From Spirogloea muscicola (taxonomy: Eukaryota; Streptophyta; Zygnematophyceae; Spirogloeales; Spirogloeaceae): a stretch of 12,061 nt of DNA. The DNA is taken from positions 765,553 through 777,613 of the forward strand of contig WELB01000030.1 in the NCBI GenBank assembly GCA_009602725.1, written 5' to 3'. Of this stretch, positions 1-6,674 are shown one piece after another. A program made the position numbers and the translations under genes. The notes beneath the pieces are model-generated. The model searched no databases. It was not told the DNA's origin and was given only the letters and a program-made list of their open reading frames with translations. How positions within the stretch are numbered: the stretch's first letter is position 1; each line of letters starts with the position of its first letter.

Positions 1-83
1 TGAACCTCTGTAAAGGTGTTGCTGGAGTGAGGCAGTGGGTTCATGTATTTGGCATGATTGTTGTGCTGCTCTCCCACGCTGAG

Positions 84-1842
84 CAAGTAACAGTCGCTCA
101 AAGCGTTGGGCACAGGGAGCTCCTCCAGAAGGTGAAGCTGGTGCAAGCAAACGGAGGTTCACAGCACTTCCTGTACCACATCCAGAGGGCAACGGAGGGC
201 ACCCCTCGAGCCGACATTGGCAGTACGCTGGGCAGGCTTGAGATCATGTGGCGCACGACCCTGGGAGAGCCTGGCCGTCTGCAAACCCAGCCAATCCTCG
301 CGAGTGTGCGTTAGTCAAAATTTGAGATCACAACTCTCAATAGCATGATTACACTGGTTAGAATCCTTACATACATAGATATATAAATACAAGTACGTAA
401 CATATGTGCATGTATATGGTTATCAGTGGAATTCGATGTCCTTATCTTGACAACAGTCTGGACGACCGGAAACACCTTCAGAATCTCAATTGTCACTTAT
501 CAACTGTGGCGATTGATATGTGCTACCATTAGGAGTGCAGATCTCACAGTCAGACATTGTTAGAAAGGCCATGGATTATTCGACGTTGGCAGTGAGATAA
601 TTGTTGCTTGCTTGGCGTGGCGCAGTCGCAAGCTGCTAGGAAAGAGGTGGAACTCAAGCTAGTGGAGATGCCTCGGCGGGTTGTCCTTGAGCAACCCTTC
701 CTGGTGGGTTGTGCTGCCCTTTATGATGCAAAGAATCAGGTAGCAATGACTAGATTGCTGAGGACACGCTCCACTTGGCCCCAGGCATGGAGATGCATCA
801 TTTTTCGTGCTTGGCGTGGCGATGCTCCTCAATGGTGACTTAGTGGCACCGGCCTGCAGGTTCGTTGCAAAGTGAGCAACATGACAGATGGCAGGATTGG
901 TCCACTGGTCATCTCCATGCCCCCAGCTGCGGATGCGCCTGTTGTTGTACATGGTCCATGGACTATGGTGAGCACTCACATTGCTACCGACGTCATTGTT
1001 TTGCACATTCCCCGCATGTTATGGTTGTGAATGCCGTGCCTCTAAGACAAAAAATAGCCAAGTAAGCCATGGAGATCTGCACTCTGCCTTTGCTCCACAC
1101 TTTAAGCTTCACTTTGAGGTGCTCAGGTGCACGCTTGATTAGCGCTCCATTCTAAGTGGCATCACTTCAGATGACTGTGCTTCACAAGCAGAGGTAGCAA
1201 CCCTGCATTCATTCCCTGGTGGCTAATGTGAGCCCTTGCTTGTCACTACCTGCAGAACATTCCAGAAATGCAGCACCACTTCAGCCTGGATGTCAATCTT
1301 GTGAGTCTACTCAATGCAATGACTATATCAATCTTGGACACATAGCTGCTCTGGGCACTTCGTGTTTCTTCTTCTTTGCTGAGCTCTGAAAGCCCATTGC
1401 AGGGTGCATGCCTTGTAGAGTCTGAGAAAGCCTACCCTTTCTTTCGCAGTGTTTTGTGGCACTGGCAGTTGGAGTGCAGAAGATACAAGGCGTCAGTGTT
1501 GCTGACCTCGAAGATGGGAAGCCATACGACAGCCTTACAGTTGTAGAGGTTGTGCTTGACCACTGCTATGAGTGATCATATCTGCCGCACTTGATTGCCT
1601 GCTTTTAGCATCTTGTAGAGCATGACAACATTCAGGTGCAAAATCGTGGTCAAGATCAGCTCGATCTACACAAGTGGCAAACTCATGGTGCTTAGCTCAA
1701 GTGCTTGACTGCTTTCCAAGTGGAATCTGCACATGAACCTTCACAGCAGCCAAAATTCTGCACTTTGGTGCTCGAGCATTGACTGACACAAAGGATGTGA
1801 TAATTGACCCGGTGATTGCAGATATTTGTGGATCCTGAGTAG
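84..1842 (+). CDS. TRAPPC13: TRAPPC13-like trafficking complex subunit, C-terminal part, six exons
   Basis: This is the 3' part of a gene for a TRAPPC13-like protein, a subunit of the TRAPP tethering complex that acts on Rab GTPases in ER/Golgi and endomembrane traffic. Proposed exons are 84-305, 626-703, 860-967, 1256-1300, 1450-1548 and 1822-1842 (TAG stop). Every junction is GT-AG and phase 0, giving about 190 codons. Seen in translation: WRTTLGEPGRLQTQPILA (exon 1), KEVELKLVEMPRRVVLEQPF (exon 2), CKVSNMTDGRIGPLVISMPP (exon 3), HHFSLDVNL (exon 4), GVQKIQGVSV (exon 5) and a final IFVDPE. In that order these resemble the C-terminal half of plant TRAPPC13 proteins as I remember them; family members are roughly 420-440 residues. 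The left boundary is uncertain: the frame is open to the window edge, and AG at 82-83 after a pyrimidine-rich run is the preferred acceptor. The exon 5 donor (GTTGTG) is weak, but splicing there restores the conserved ending. Confidence 0.85.
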
Positions 1843-3210
1843 GGCATCTCGTTTACACTTCATGCTGGTGCTGTAGCTTCCTGGAGTTGGAGCCGCTTGA
1901 AAGCATAACATACTATGTCGGAGGAGCTCAGAGCAAGGGATGCAAAATCGTCTGTCAGGCTGAGCTTGGCTAGCAACACGTCTGCGTCAACCCCCTGCAT
2001 GCAAGCTATTTGGGTGAGAATCGAAAGGGGCAGACACTCTAGAAGACATGCTCTTGTCGCTGATGTACCTCCACTCTGTAGCTTGGCACATGACAATGTT
2101 TTGCCGGCAAATGTGGCAAGGGCAATCAGCTGTAATTGCTCCTGACAACAGCTGCGTTGTTACTCTTTTCTTGCAGGATAATTTCAAAACATGTGATGGA
2201 AATGACCCTACACAGCTGCAGATTCAGTAGGCAATCTTACCTGCGCTGCAGTGAGTACCTTCTGACCTTCAAGCTGTCCTTCTGTGAAGCTAGTCATGGT
2301 AATGACACTGTTGATCATGGTGAAGGCATTTCAGAGTATAACATGCAATTAAAATCATTTTTTGCAAGAACGTATCCAAAATATTGTCTCGGATCTCTTC
2401 ACAACATGCCAACCATTTGTGATTGTGGGAAATGTATTGCAGGCACTCTGGACGAATACCCTTCTACTTTCTGGGCAGCTGATATTTGCACGTCACTTAT
2501 TACAACCTAGGAAAGACGTGTGTCTAAGACTTTTGAAATGTCTTGAAACGGTTGTCCCTAGTCCTTTTTGCGTTTTCCATGTCAACATCAACAGAGCGTG
2601 CCTAGCAGGGCGGCTGAGGTCTTGCAACATATCCTGAATGATGCACTAGTATACTCTGGGCACAAATGAGATCAAGATTTTTTCGCACAAGGCTGCACAC
2701 ACTAGGAGCGCCTCATTGATACAGGAGTAATGTTGACAGTCTTCTTATTCGTCTCTGTAAGGATCGTCCTCAATCTGTTCCATGTCTTTCACGGTGAAAC
2801 TACCAGATTAATGCTCAGCAGGGCTGAGAAGACGTTTGTAAGTTCCAAGGTGACGAACAAGTCCGAGAATCCAGTACGAAGTACTACCTGCATTGAGTTG
2901 ACCAACTATATCACACAATTGCTGCACACTTCTCGAGTGCCCAAATGCAGTCCTACTAAGGTATCAGTGTAGCAGTTGCATCCATTGACACGTGTGCATC
3001 AGTGACATTGCCTGGATTGTATATGTCAAGGTGTTTATTTTCGCGCAAGAGCTTATAATTTAGATCACAACCTGCTCACGAAGTTGCTTCTCTCCACATG
3101 CATATGGGGGTTCTTGGGAGAGATTCTTGGCTATCCTGACAAACAGCAGAGGAGTACTTCAATGGAGACTGTGGTGCCACTTTGACAAGCTAGACTGGGT
3201 TAAGCACACC
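1843..3210. other. Intergenic DNA with no convincing gene
   Basis: This stretch of nearly 1.4 kb is of moderate to low GC, with some AT-rich parts such as 2341-2400. It holds several open frames under 125 codons that lack recognisable domains. The most protein-like + frame is 2362-2637 (91 codons, TTG first codon, no ATG), which follows a T-rich run that could be an acceptor. A strong acceptor-like pyrimidine tract ending in TTGCAG lies at about 2162-2176, but the open frame after it stops within 17 codons. A TGTAA at 2131-2135 could be a polyadenylation signal for the upstream gene. I see no mobile element or RNA gene here. Confidence 0.4.
1860..1994 (-). CDS. Possible 3'-terminal exon of an unidentified minus-strand gene
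   Basis: On the minus strand a TTGCATGCAG acceptor is followed by a 44-codon open frame ending in TGA at 1862-1860. Its translation (GVDADVLLAKLSLTDDFASL, then ALSSSDIVCYAFKRLQLQ) has balanced composition, as a real exon would. The frame also stays open upstream without splicing, to 2096. I do not recognise the protein and found no matching upstream exon. If real, it would converge on the TRAPPC13-like gene with only 17 nt between the two stop codons, which argues for caution. It may be a chance open frame. Confidence 0.15.
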   Translation of the reverse strand, partial: GVDADVLLAKLSLTDDFASLALSSSDIVCYAFKRLQLQEATAPA

Positions 3211-3262
3211 TGAAGGTCGGGAGTGCAGCTACTTACAATTTCTGAAGGTCGGGAGTGCAGCT
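3211..3262. repeat. Perfect 20-nt direct repeat, 32-nt period
   Basis: The 20-mer TGAAGGTCGGGAGTGCAGCT occurs at 3211-3230 and again, identical, at 3243-3262, with 12 nt of unrelated sequence between. It lies about 45 nt outside the left end of the GC-rich inverted-repeat element. It may be a local duplication or a footprint of an earlier insertion and excision; no function is evident. Confidence 0.9.
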
Positions 3263-3307
3263 CATCAAAACCTTGTCAAGTTCGCGCAGCAACAGACTCA
3301 CAATAGA

Positions 3308-3335
3308 GGGCCAATTTACACCAGGTCGGTCGGTC
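3308..3335 (+). repeat. Left terminal inverted repeat of the candidate element
   Basis: This 28-nt end pairs with 4247-4272. The two differ by a 2-nt gap and two substitutions in the outer half, and are identical over the inner 16 nt (3320-3335). Confidence 0.7.
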
Positions 3336-3405
3336 ACAATCGCTTTGACTACCGGGTCAGGGTCCGTGGTCGCCGCCATGGAGGCCGAGGCCGCCTGCAC
3401 GGGCG
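3313..3405 (+). repeat. Internal segment C; inverted copy at about 3961-4050
   Basis: Read against the reverse complement of 3961-4050, this segment aligns along its whole length at roughly three-quarters identity. Shared stretches include TTTACAC, GGTCAC, GGAGGCCGA and GGCCGCCTGC. The start overlaps the left terminal repeat, so terminal and internal repeats share a common ancestor sequence. Confidence 0.65.
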
Positions 3406-3540
3406 GAACGGGGAATGCGTGTGTATTTAGAGATGGGGAGGCCATGTGTGGCCAATTCGGCCGCGCTTTTCTCATGTGTGGCCAAGTACAAAGGCAAGCA
3501 CATTGGACAAATGTACGTCACCTGCTGCTAAGCTGACCCG

Positions 3541-3597
3541 CTCGGGGGGGGGGGTTGGTGGGTCAAAAACTCAGCCCTCCTCCGGAGGAGGGCCGGG
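3541..3597 (+). repeat. Internal segment A; inverted copy at about 3826-3873
   Basis: An 11-nt G run (3544-3554) is followed by GGTCAAAAACT and a CCCTCCTCCGGAGGAGGG palindrome. The reverse complement of 3826-3873 gives a 13-nt G run, GGTCAAAACT and an equivalent palindromic block. The order and spacing of the three parts are conserved. Confidence 0.7.
3574..3593. repeat. Perfect 20-bp palindrome
   Basis: GCCCTCCTCCGGAGGAGGGC is its own reverse complement. It lies inside segment A and could form a GC-rich cruciform or RNA hairpin. Confidence 0.95.
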
Positions 3598-3636
3598 AAC
3601 CTCGTGGCACACGTCGTTTTCTTCCCTGGCGGCCTG

Positions 3637-3810
3637 TTTACACTTGGTCGGCCGTCGCGCGGAGGGGTACGTGTTGCGCGGTGTATGGAAAGACCGGCTG
3701 TATAACCTTGCTGGCCCGGTCGTGGTCACACGGCACGGACGCGCCACATCGGACGCTGACCAGGACGCCTTTTGCCCCCGTTAAGGAGCAGACGGCGCCG
3801 TTGGCCACGA
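3637..3810 (+). repeat. Internal segment B; inverted copy at about 4096-4262
   Basis: This is the longest internal repeat of the element. Shared blocks with the reverse complement of 4096-4262 include TACGTGT, GCGCG, GACCGGCT, CGGTCGTGGTCAC, GCGCCACAT, AGGACGCC and TTAAGGAG in the same order. TTTACACTTGGTCG at its start (3637-3650) also occurs inverted, identical, at 4036-4049, where the inverted C copy starts. Confidence 0.7.
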
Positions 3811-3820
3811 GGGCGGCCGG

Positions 3821-3852
3821 AACTGGGCCCTCCTTCCGAGGAGGGCCCAGTT
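3821..3852. repeat. GC-rich hairpin, 13-bp stem with 6-nt loop
   Basis: AACTGGGCCCTCC (3821-3833) pairs perfectly with GGAGGGCCCAGTT (3840-3852) around a TTCCGA loop. It is the inverted copy's version of the segment A palindrome, followed at once by a 13-nt C run at 3860-3872. Confidence 0.95.
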
Positions 3853-4072
3853 TTGACCACCCCCCCCCCCCCGTCCACCCCCTTCGGACCCCGCCCGGCC
3901 TGCCCGAGAATGGACTGCTGACACCCCTCTTCCACGAGTGGAAATTCAGAATACGTTACCACACGCGCAGGCGGCCGTCGGCCTCCGTGGCCGCGACCCA
4001 CCTCTGACAAGGCGGTCAAGACGACCGTGACCACTCGACCAAGTGTAAAACCTGGCCCTAACGGGGGCTAAA

Positions 4073-4150
4073 GGCGTCCTAGTCAGCGCCAGATGTGCAA
4101 ACGGCGCGCTCTTCCTCCTTAATGGGGCAAGAGGCGTCCTAGTCAGCGCC
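4073..4150 (+). repeat. Identical 18-nt direct repeat, 60-nt period
   Basis: GGCGTCCTAGTCAGCGCC occurs at 4073-4090 and 4133-4150. A diverged inverted third copy lies at 3752-3769 within segment B. In translation this motif gives a repeated ALTRTPLAP-like peptide on the minus strand, which reflects the DNA repeat and is not evidence of coding. Confidence 0.85.
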
Positions 4151-4246
4151 CAATGTGGCGCCTGCGTGGCGGGTGACCACGACCGAGCGCGCAAGGTTGT
4201 GAAAGCCGGTCACTCCATTCATCGCGCGACACGTAGCCCTCGGCGC

Positions 4247-4272
4247 GACCGACCGACCTGGTACATCGGCCC
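4247..4272 (-). repeat. Right terminal inverted repeat of the candidate element
   Basis: This 26-nt end is the inverted partner of 3308-3335. GACCGACCGACCTGGT at 4247-4262 is the exact reverse complement of the inner left repeat. Confidence 0.7.
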
Positions 4273-4391
4273 AGAGTATGCTATCTGACACAGTCCAAGC
4301 TTTGCTGCTTGGAATGTAGCGTATTCGATCAATGCAAGTGCGTGTGATAGTGTGCATGAGCAGCTTGAAGCTCATGCTGAGTCTCTGCCAG

Positions 4392-4511
4392 CCTTTCTCC
4401 CTTAATGAGCTAGAGTTGGACACAGTGCACCGTCCTGCTCTGAAGACTGTGCACAGCAAGGGACGTGCTGTGCGGCTTGTGGCAGATGGCGTCACCTTCA
4501 ACACAAGCTAG
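4392..4511 (+). CDS. Exon-like fragment of unknown protein
   Basis: After a CTGCCAG acceptor-like site, 39 codons read to a TAG stop: PFSLNELELDTVHRPALKTV followed by HSKGRAVRLVADGVTFNTS. The charged and hydrophobic pattern looks like real coding sequence. In this frame the sequence stays open upstream to an ATG at 4332. I do not recognise a family and found no partner exon. It starts about 120 nt beyond the right end of the candidate transposon, so it could be the remnant of a gene broken by rearrangement, a last exon whose upstream part has been lost, or chance. Confidence 0.2.
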   Translation, partial: PFSLNELELDTVHRPALKTVHSKGRAVRLVADGVTFNTS

Positions 4512-4774
4512 AGGAGGGGTTAGCAACGCGTATGGAACAATTAATTACCAAGAAAGTCATCAACATTGGGCGACAGCCTTCTCACTCATCATTCTTGGGA
4601 CTTGGGAGTGGGATCACTTCCCAACCACCCTAATGTGCAGCTTAGCTAGCTGTAGCTAAGCAAGGCCAAGGCTACACTCGCTTCAGGTGCTAAGGCCTGG
4701 CTGGTAGGCTGGCCAGTCGAAGTGATGGCACACTCAGATGCTATTGCCGCGCGTGGTGAAATGTTGGTTAATCA

Positions 4775-5077
4775 ATGGCAGACGATCTTAAGTGTTGCTC
4801 CGTGAGGTTGCTCATGAACTCATGCTGCACAATTGGCAGCCGCGCTCCTGTTGTCTTTGACTACTGCTGCTTGTCAACTACACTCCTGAAGGATTGCTCT
4901 TATGCCCGCGACAACTTCCCAGCTGCAGTGCTAGCAGGCACAGATCTCCGGAAATTAATGCAGAGCTGCAGCTCACTGAAGCACTTGGTTGTGGCTCAGC
5001 TTCTTCGTGCTGTGTCAACCCTCGCATTGTTGATGATGGAAATAGGAAGTTGGAGGGCTGGCTCGGATGCAACTTAG
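4775..5077 (+). CDS. Small unidentified open reading frame
   Basis: This is a 100-codon ATG frame starting MADDLKCCSV, rich in Cys, Leu and Ser, with no recognisable domain. Two other frames are also open across part of it, and there are plausible splice signals inside (CTGCAG at 4966-4971). Nothing in the surroundings supports expression. It is listed because the stretch 4512-5130 holds no better candidate. Confidence 0.12.
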   Translation: MADDLKCCSVRLLMNSCCTIGSRAPVVFDYCCLSTTLLKDCSYARDNFPAAVLAGTDLRKLMQSCSSLKHLVVAQLLRAVSTLALLMMEIGSWRAGSDAT

Positions 5078-5129
5078 GGAACAGTGAGCACCCAGTCTCA
5101 AAGGGCCATATGCGTAGCTGCGCACTTTG

Positions 5130-5950
5130 AGCTTACCGGCTCCTTCGGACCTTGTTAATTCCTCTTTGGGCTGGCCTTGTCATCCTTTTGCTTTCTCTGG
5201 CCCCTTCGAGCTTGCTTCGTTCTCTTTTTTGGGCTGGCCTCTCCCAGCCACCGCCCTCTACCGCCCCTCACAGAGCCACTCCTTCCACAGCCATCGCCCC
5301 CATGGAAGAGCTTATTCGGTTGTCTGTCCTGTCACAAGGAGAAGGGCTCGCCCATAGAGGATAGGGGCTGGGAAACGCCAGCCCAAAAATGAACGACCAA
5401 AGTGCGAGAAGGGGCCCGGGGAAGTACTAAGAACAGCCCTCGGCCAGAGCGTACTTTCTTCCGGCCCTTTCAGACCTTGTTCATTCCTTGCGGGCTGGCC
5501 TCTTGCAGCCATTCCCTTACAACGGAAGAGCTGTTTCGTCTGGAACTGGCCTCTAGCAGCCCTCGCTTTCCAATGGAAGAGCTGCTTTCGTGCTGGGGCT
5601 GGCCTGTCACAGCCATTGCCTTTCAATAGTAGAGCTATTTCTTCTTTCACAGCCATCGCCCTCTTGTGCTCACCGCGCTCTGCACCAAGGGGACTGCTTT
5701 CCGGCGGCCAGTCTTTGTGAGTTGCGGCTACCCACTAAAGGTCACTAGTAAGTGATCGTCCTACGTGGTCCTTGCTCACTTGTATTTTGCAGCGCTTGTC
5801 ATCCCCCTTCGGTGACCCCTTCGGTGTCAATCCTTGTCGGGCTGGCCATTCACTGTCCCCTCGCCAACTCTCTTCTCTTCGCTTGTCGGCCCCTCCGAGC
5901 CCTGGTCAATTCTTTTTGGGCTGGCTTATCACAGCCCTTGCCCCCATTTG
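5130..5950 (+). repeat. Degenerate repeat array with GGGCTGG...CAGCC core
   Basis: Diverged units are dispersed in pyrimidine-rich DNA. A typical unit has GGCCCCTTCGAGC, then a T-rich run, TTTGGGCTGGCC, a short spacer, CAGCC, a CGCC-rich part and ATGGAAGAGCT. GGGCTGG cores are at 5168, 5231, 5492, 5596, 5839 and 5918, with a decayed core near 5542 and a partial unit near 5651. Spacing varies (about 50-260 nt), so this is an interspersed or decayed array, not a clean tandem. Some units keep an inverted CCAGCC that could pair with the core. The open frames across it (for example 5152-5364) are repeat-driven. Confidence 0.7.
5336..5417 (-). repeat. Inverted copy of the GGGCTGG repeat
   Basis: The reverse complement matches 6413-6494 along its length. 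It includes an identical 15-mer CCAGCCCCTATCCTC (minus strand of 5357-5371) and an identical 14-mer ATGGGCGAGCCCTT. These two are the best preserved members of the family and lie about 1 kb apart in opposite orientation. Confidence 0.85.
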
Positions 5951-5959
5951 GAGTGCCAC

Positions 5960-6300
5960 TTCTTCTCTGCGTCGAAGTCGCTCTCGGAGCAACTCGTGAC
6001 GAGGGTTCGGCGTGCGCTCCCGGAGAGTGCAGGCGGGGCAAATGGCGGCACGTGGTCCACGTCGCGCCGGGCCGTCGGGGAAGGCCGTCGCCGCCGACGG
6101 GCAGGCGGCGCCGCGCCCGACGCGCGAGCCTGGCCGCGGACGTGGCGGGTGCGGCGCACATGGCCGCGATCCCGGCCGCGGCGAGGGGCCCGGCAAGGCG
6201 CCCGGTGGGCAGGCGGGGAGGGAGGGGCAGGCCCCCCCCTGTCCACGTGCCGGGAGAGCCCTCGCTGCTGCCTCTGGCTCTGTCCAGGGGACCCACTTCC
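5960..6300. other. Very GC-rich, CpG-dense island
   Basis: By direct count 6061-6120 is about 87% GC and 6121-6180 about 83%, far above the flanking repeats. CG dinucleotides are dense and A/T runs absent. Several frames on both strands are open because stops are rare at this composition. The island lies 375-715 nt upstream of the TauE/SafE start and could be a promoter-associated island or an insertion between repeat units. I see no conserved protein in any frame. Confidence 0.5.
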
Positions 6301-6412
6301 AGGACCCTAGCCTCTCTGATTTGCGGCTGCTTAGCAGGGGTTACTGAGTGATTTGTAGCTGCTTTCTTTCTTTGTGTGCTTTGGTTTCTTAGCGCTTCCT
6401 CTGGCTTCCTCT

Positions 6413-6494
6413 GGCCCCCTTCTCGTTCTTTGTTCATTCTTTTTTGGGCTGGCTTGTCCAGCCCCTATCCTCAATGGGCGAGCCCTTTCTTCCT
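6413..6494 (+). repeat. Forward copy of the GGGCTGG repeat nearest the TauE/SafE gene
   Basis: It starts GGCCCCCTTCTCG, continues through a T-rich run into GGGCTGGCTTGTCCAGCCCC (6446-6465), whose GGGCTGG and CCAGCCC arms can pair, then CTATCCTC and ATGGGCGAGCCC. It pairs with the inverted copy at 5336-5417. Confidence 0.85.
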
Positions 6495-6541
6495 TCCTGT
6501 CCACCCCCCTCCGCATCCCAGCTCTCCGAGTCAGCTCCCGG

Positions 6542-6555
6542 CCCCCCCCCCCCCC
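6542..6555. repeat. 14-nt poly-C run
   Basis: Fourteen C residues lie in the pyrimidine-rich leader region about 120 nt upstream of the TauE/SafE start codon. Confidence 0.95.
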
Positions 6556-6614
6556 GCCGTGGTGGCGGCGCGGCGGGGTCCGGCGTCCCCCTGCGCGGCC
6601 AGCTCTCCCGGGCC

Positions 6615-6656
6615 ATGCGCCCGCCGAGCTCCAGCTCCAGCTCCAGCTCGCCTTGA
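6615..6656 (+). promoter_or_regulatory. Candidate upstream ORF, Ser-rich, in frame with the main ORF
   Basis: ATG at 6615 opens a 13-codon peptide (MRPP, eight Ser, Pro) that stops at TGA 6654-6656, 18 nt before the main ATG at 6675 and in the same frame. The serines come from four AGCTCC-type hexamers at 6627-6650. It could modulate translation of the TauE/SafE mRNA if the transcript starts upstream of 6615, which the sequence alone does not show. Confidence 0.35.
6627..6650 (+). repeat. AGCTCC hexamer microsatellite, four units
   Basis: Three perfect AGCTCC units and a final AGCTCG lie in tandem in the putative 5' leader. They encode the serine run of the upstream ORF. Confidence 0.95.
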
Positions 6657-6674
6657 CGACGGCCCCCCCTCCCG

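Larger units (their letters stand above)
3308..4272. mobile_element. Candidate non-autonomous DNA transposon (TIR element), no transposase
   Basis: A 965-nt GC-rich block sits in DNA of clearly lower GC. Its left end, 3308-3335, begins GGGCCAATTTACACC. Its right end, 4247-4272, read on the minus strand begins GGGCCGATGTACC. Both continue into the identical 16-mer ACCAGGTCGGTCGGTC. Directly outside, AGA (3305-3307) and AGA (4273-4275) could be a 3-bp target duplication, which is too short to be firm. The interior contains three segments that each recur in inverted orientation, two GC-rich hairpins and poly-G and poly-C runs. Open frames exist in most frames, but none resembles a transposase, so movement would need help from elsewhere. 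It could be a MITE-like or foldback element. The superfamily is not assignable from the ends: a GGGCC start and 3-bp duplication fit several groups. A composite of older insertions is the main alternative. Confidence 0.6.

Noticed and set aside
1549-1575. Unspliced end of the TRAPPC13-like gene (reading on to TGA at 1573-1575)
   Set aside because: Splicing at 1548/1822 instead restores the IFVDPE ending expected of the family, in phase 0 like all other introns of the gene.
1915-2230. + strand exon pair (ATG at 1915, GTGAGA donor near 2014, strong acceptor near 2176)
   Set aside because: The second part stops within 17 codons, the product is tiny and unrecognised, and the same DNA carries an equally weak minus-strand candidate.
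2730-2972. 80-codon ATG frame
   Set aside because: No domain, AT-biased composition typical of chance frames, and no splice context or neighbour support.
3555-4007. 150-codon + frame in the inverted-repeat element
   Set aside because: Its peptide repeats (TRTPFAP and similar) mirror DNA repeats that also appear on the opposite strand, and there is no transposase or other domain.
5130-5950. CRISPR-like array or tandem satellite
   Set aside because: Units are diverged, unevenly spaced and one is inverted; there are no identical repeats with uniform spacers, and the context is eukaryotic.
5850-6437. Long open frames of 96-199 codons on both strands across the GC island
   Set aside because: Five or more overlapping frames are open at once because stops are rare at over 80% GC. 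The translations are Arg/Pro/Ala/Gly-rich with no domain, and several run through repeat units.
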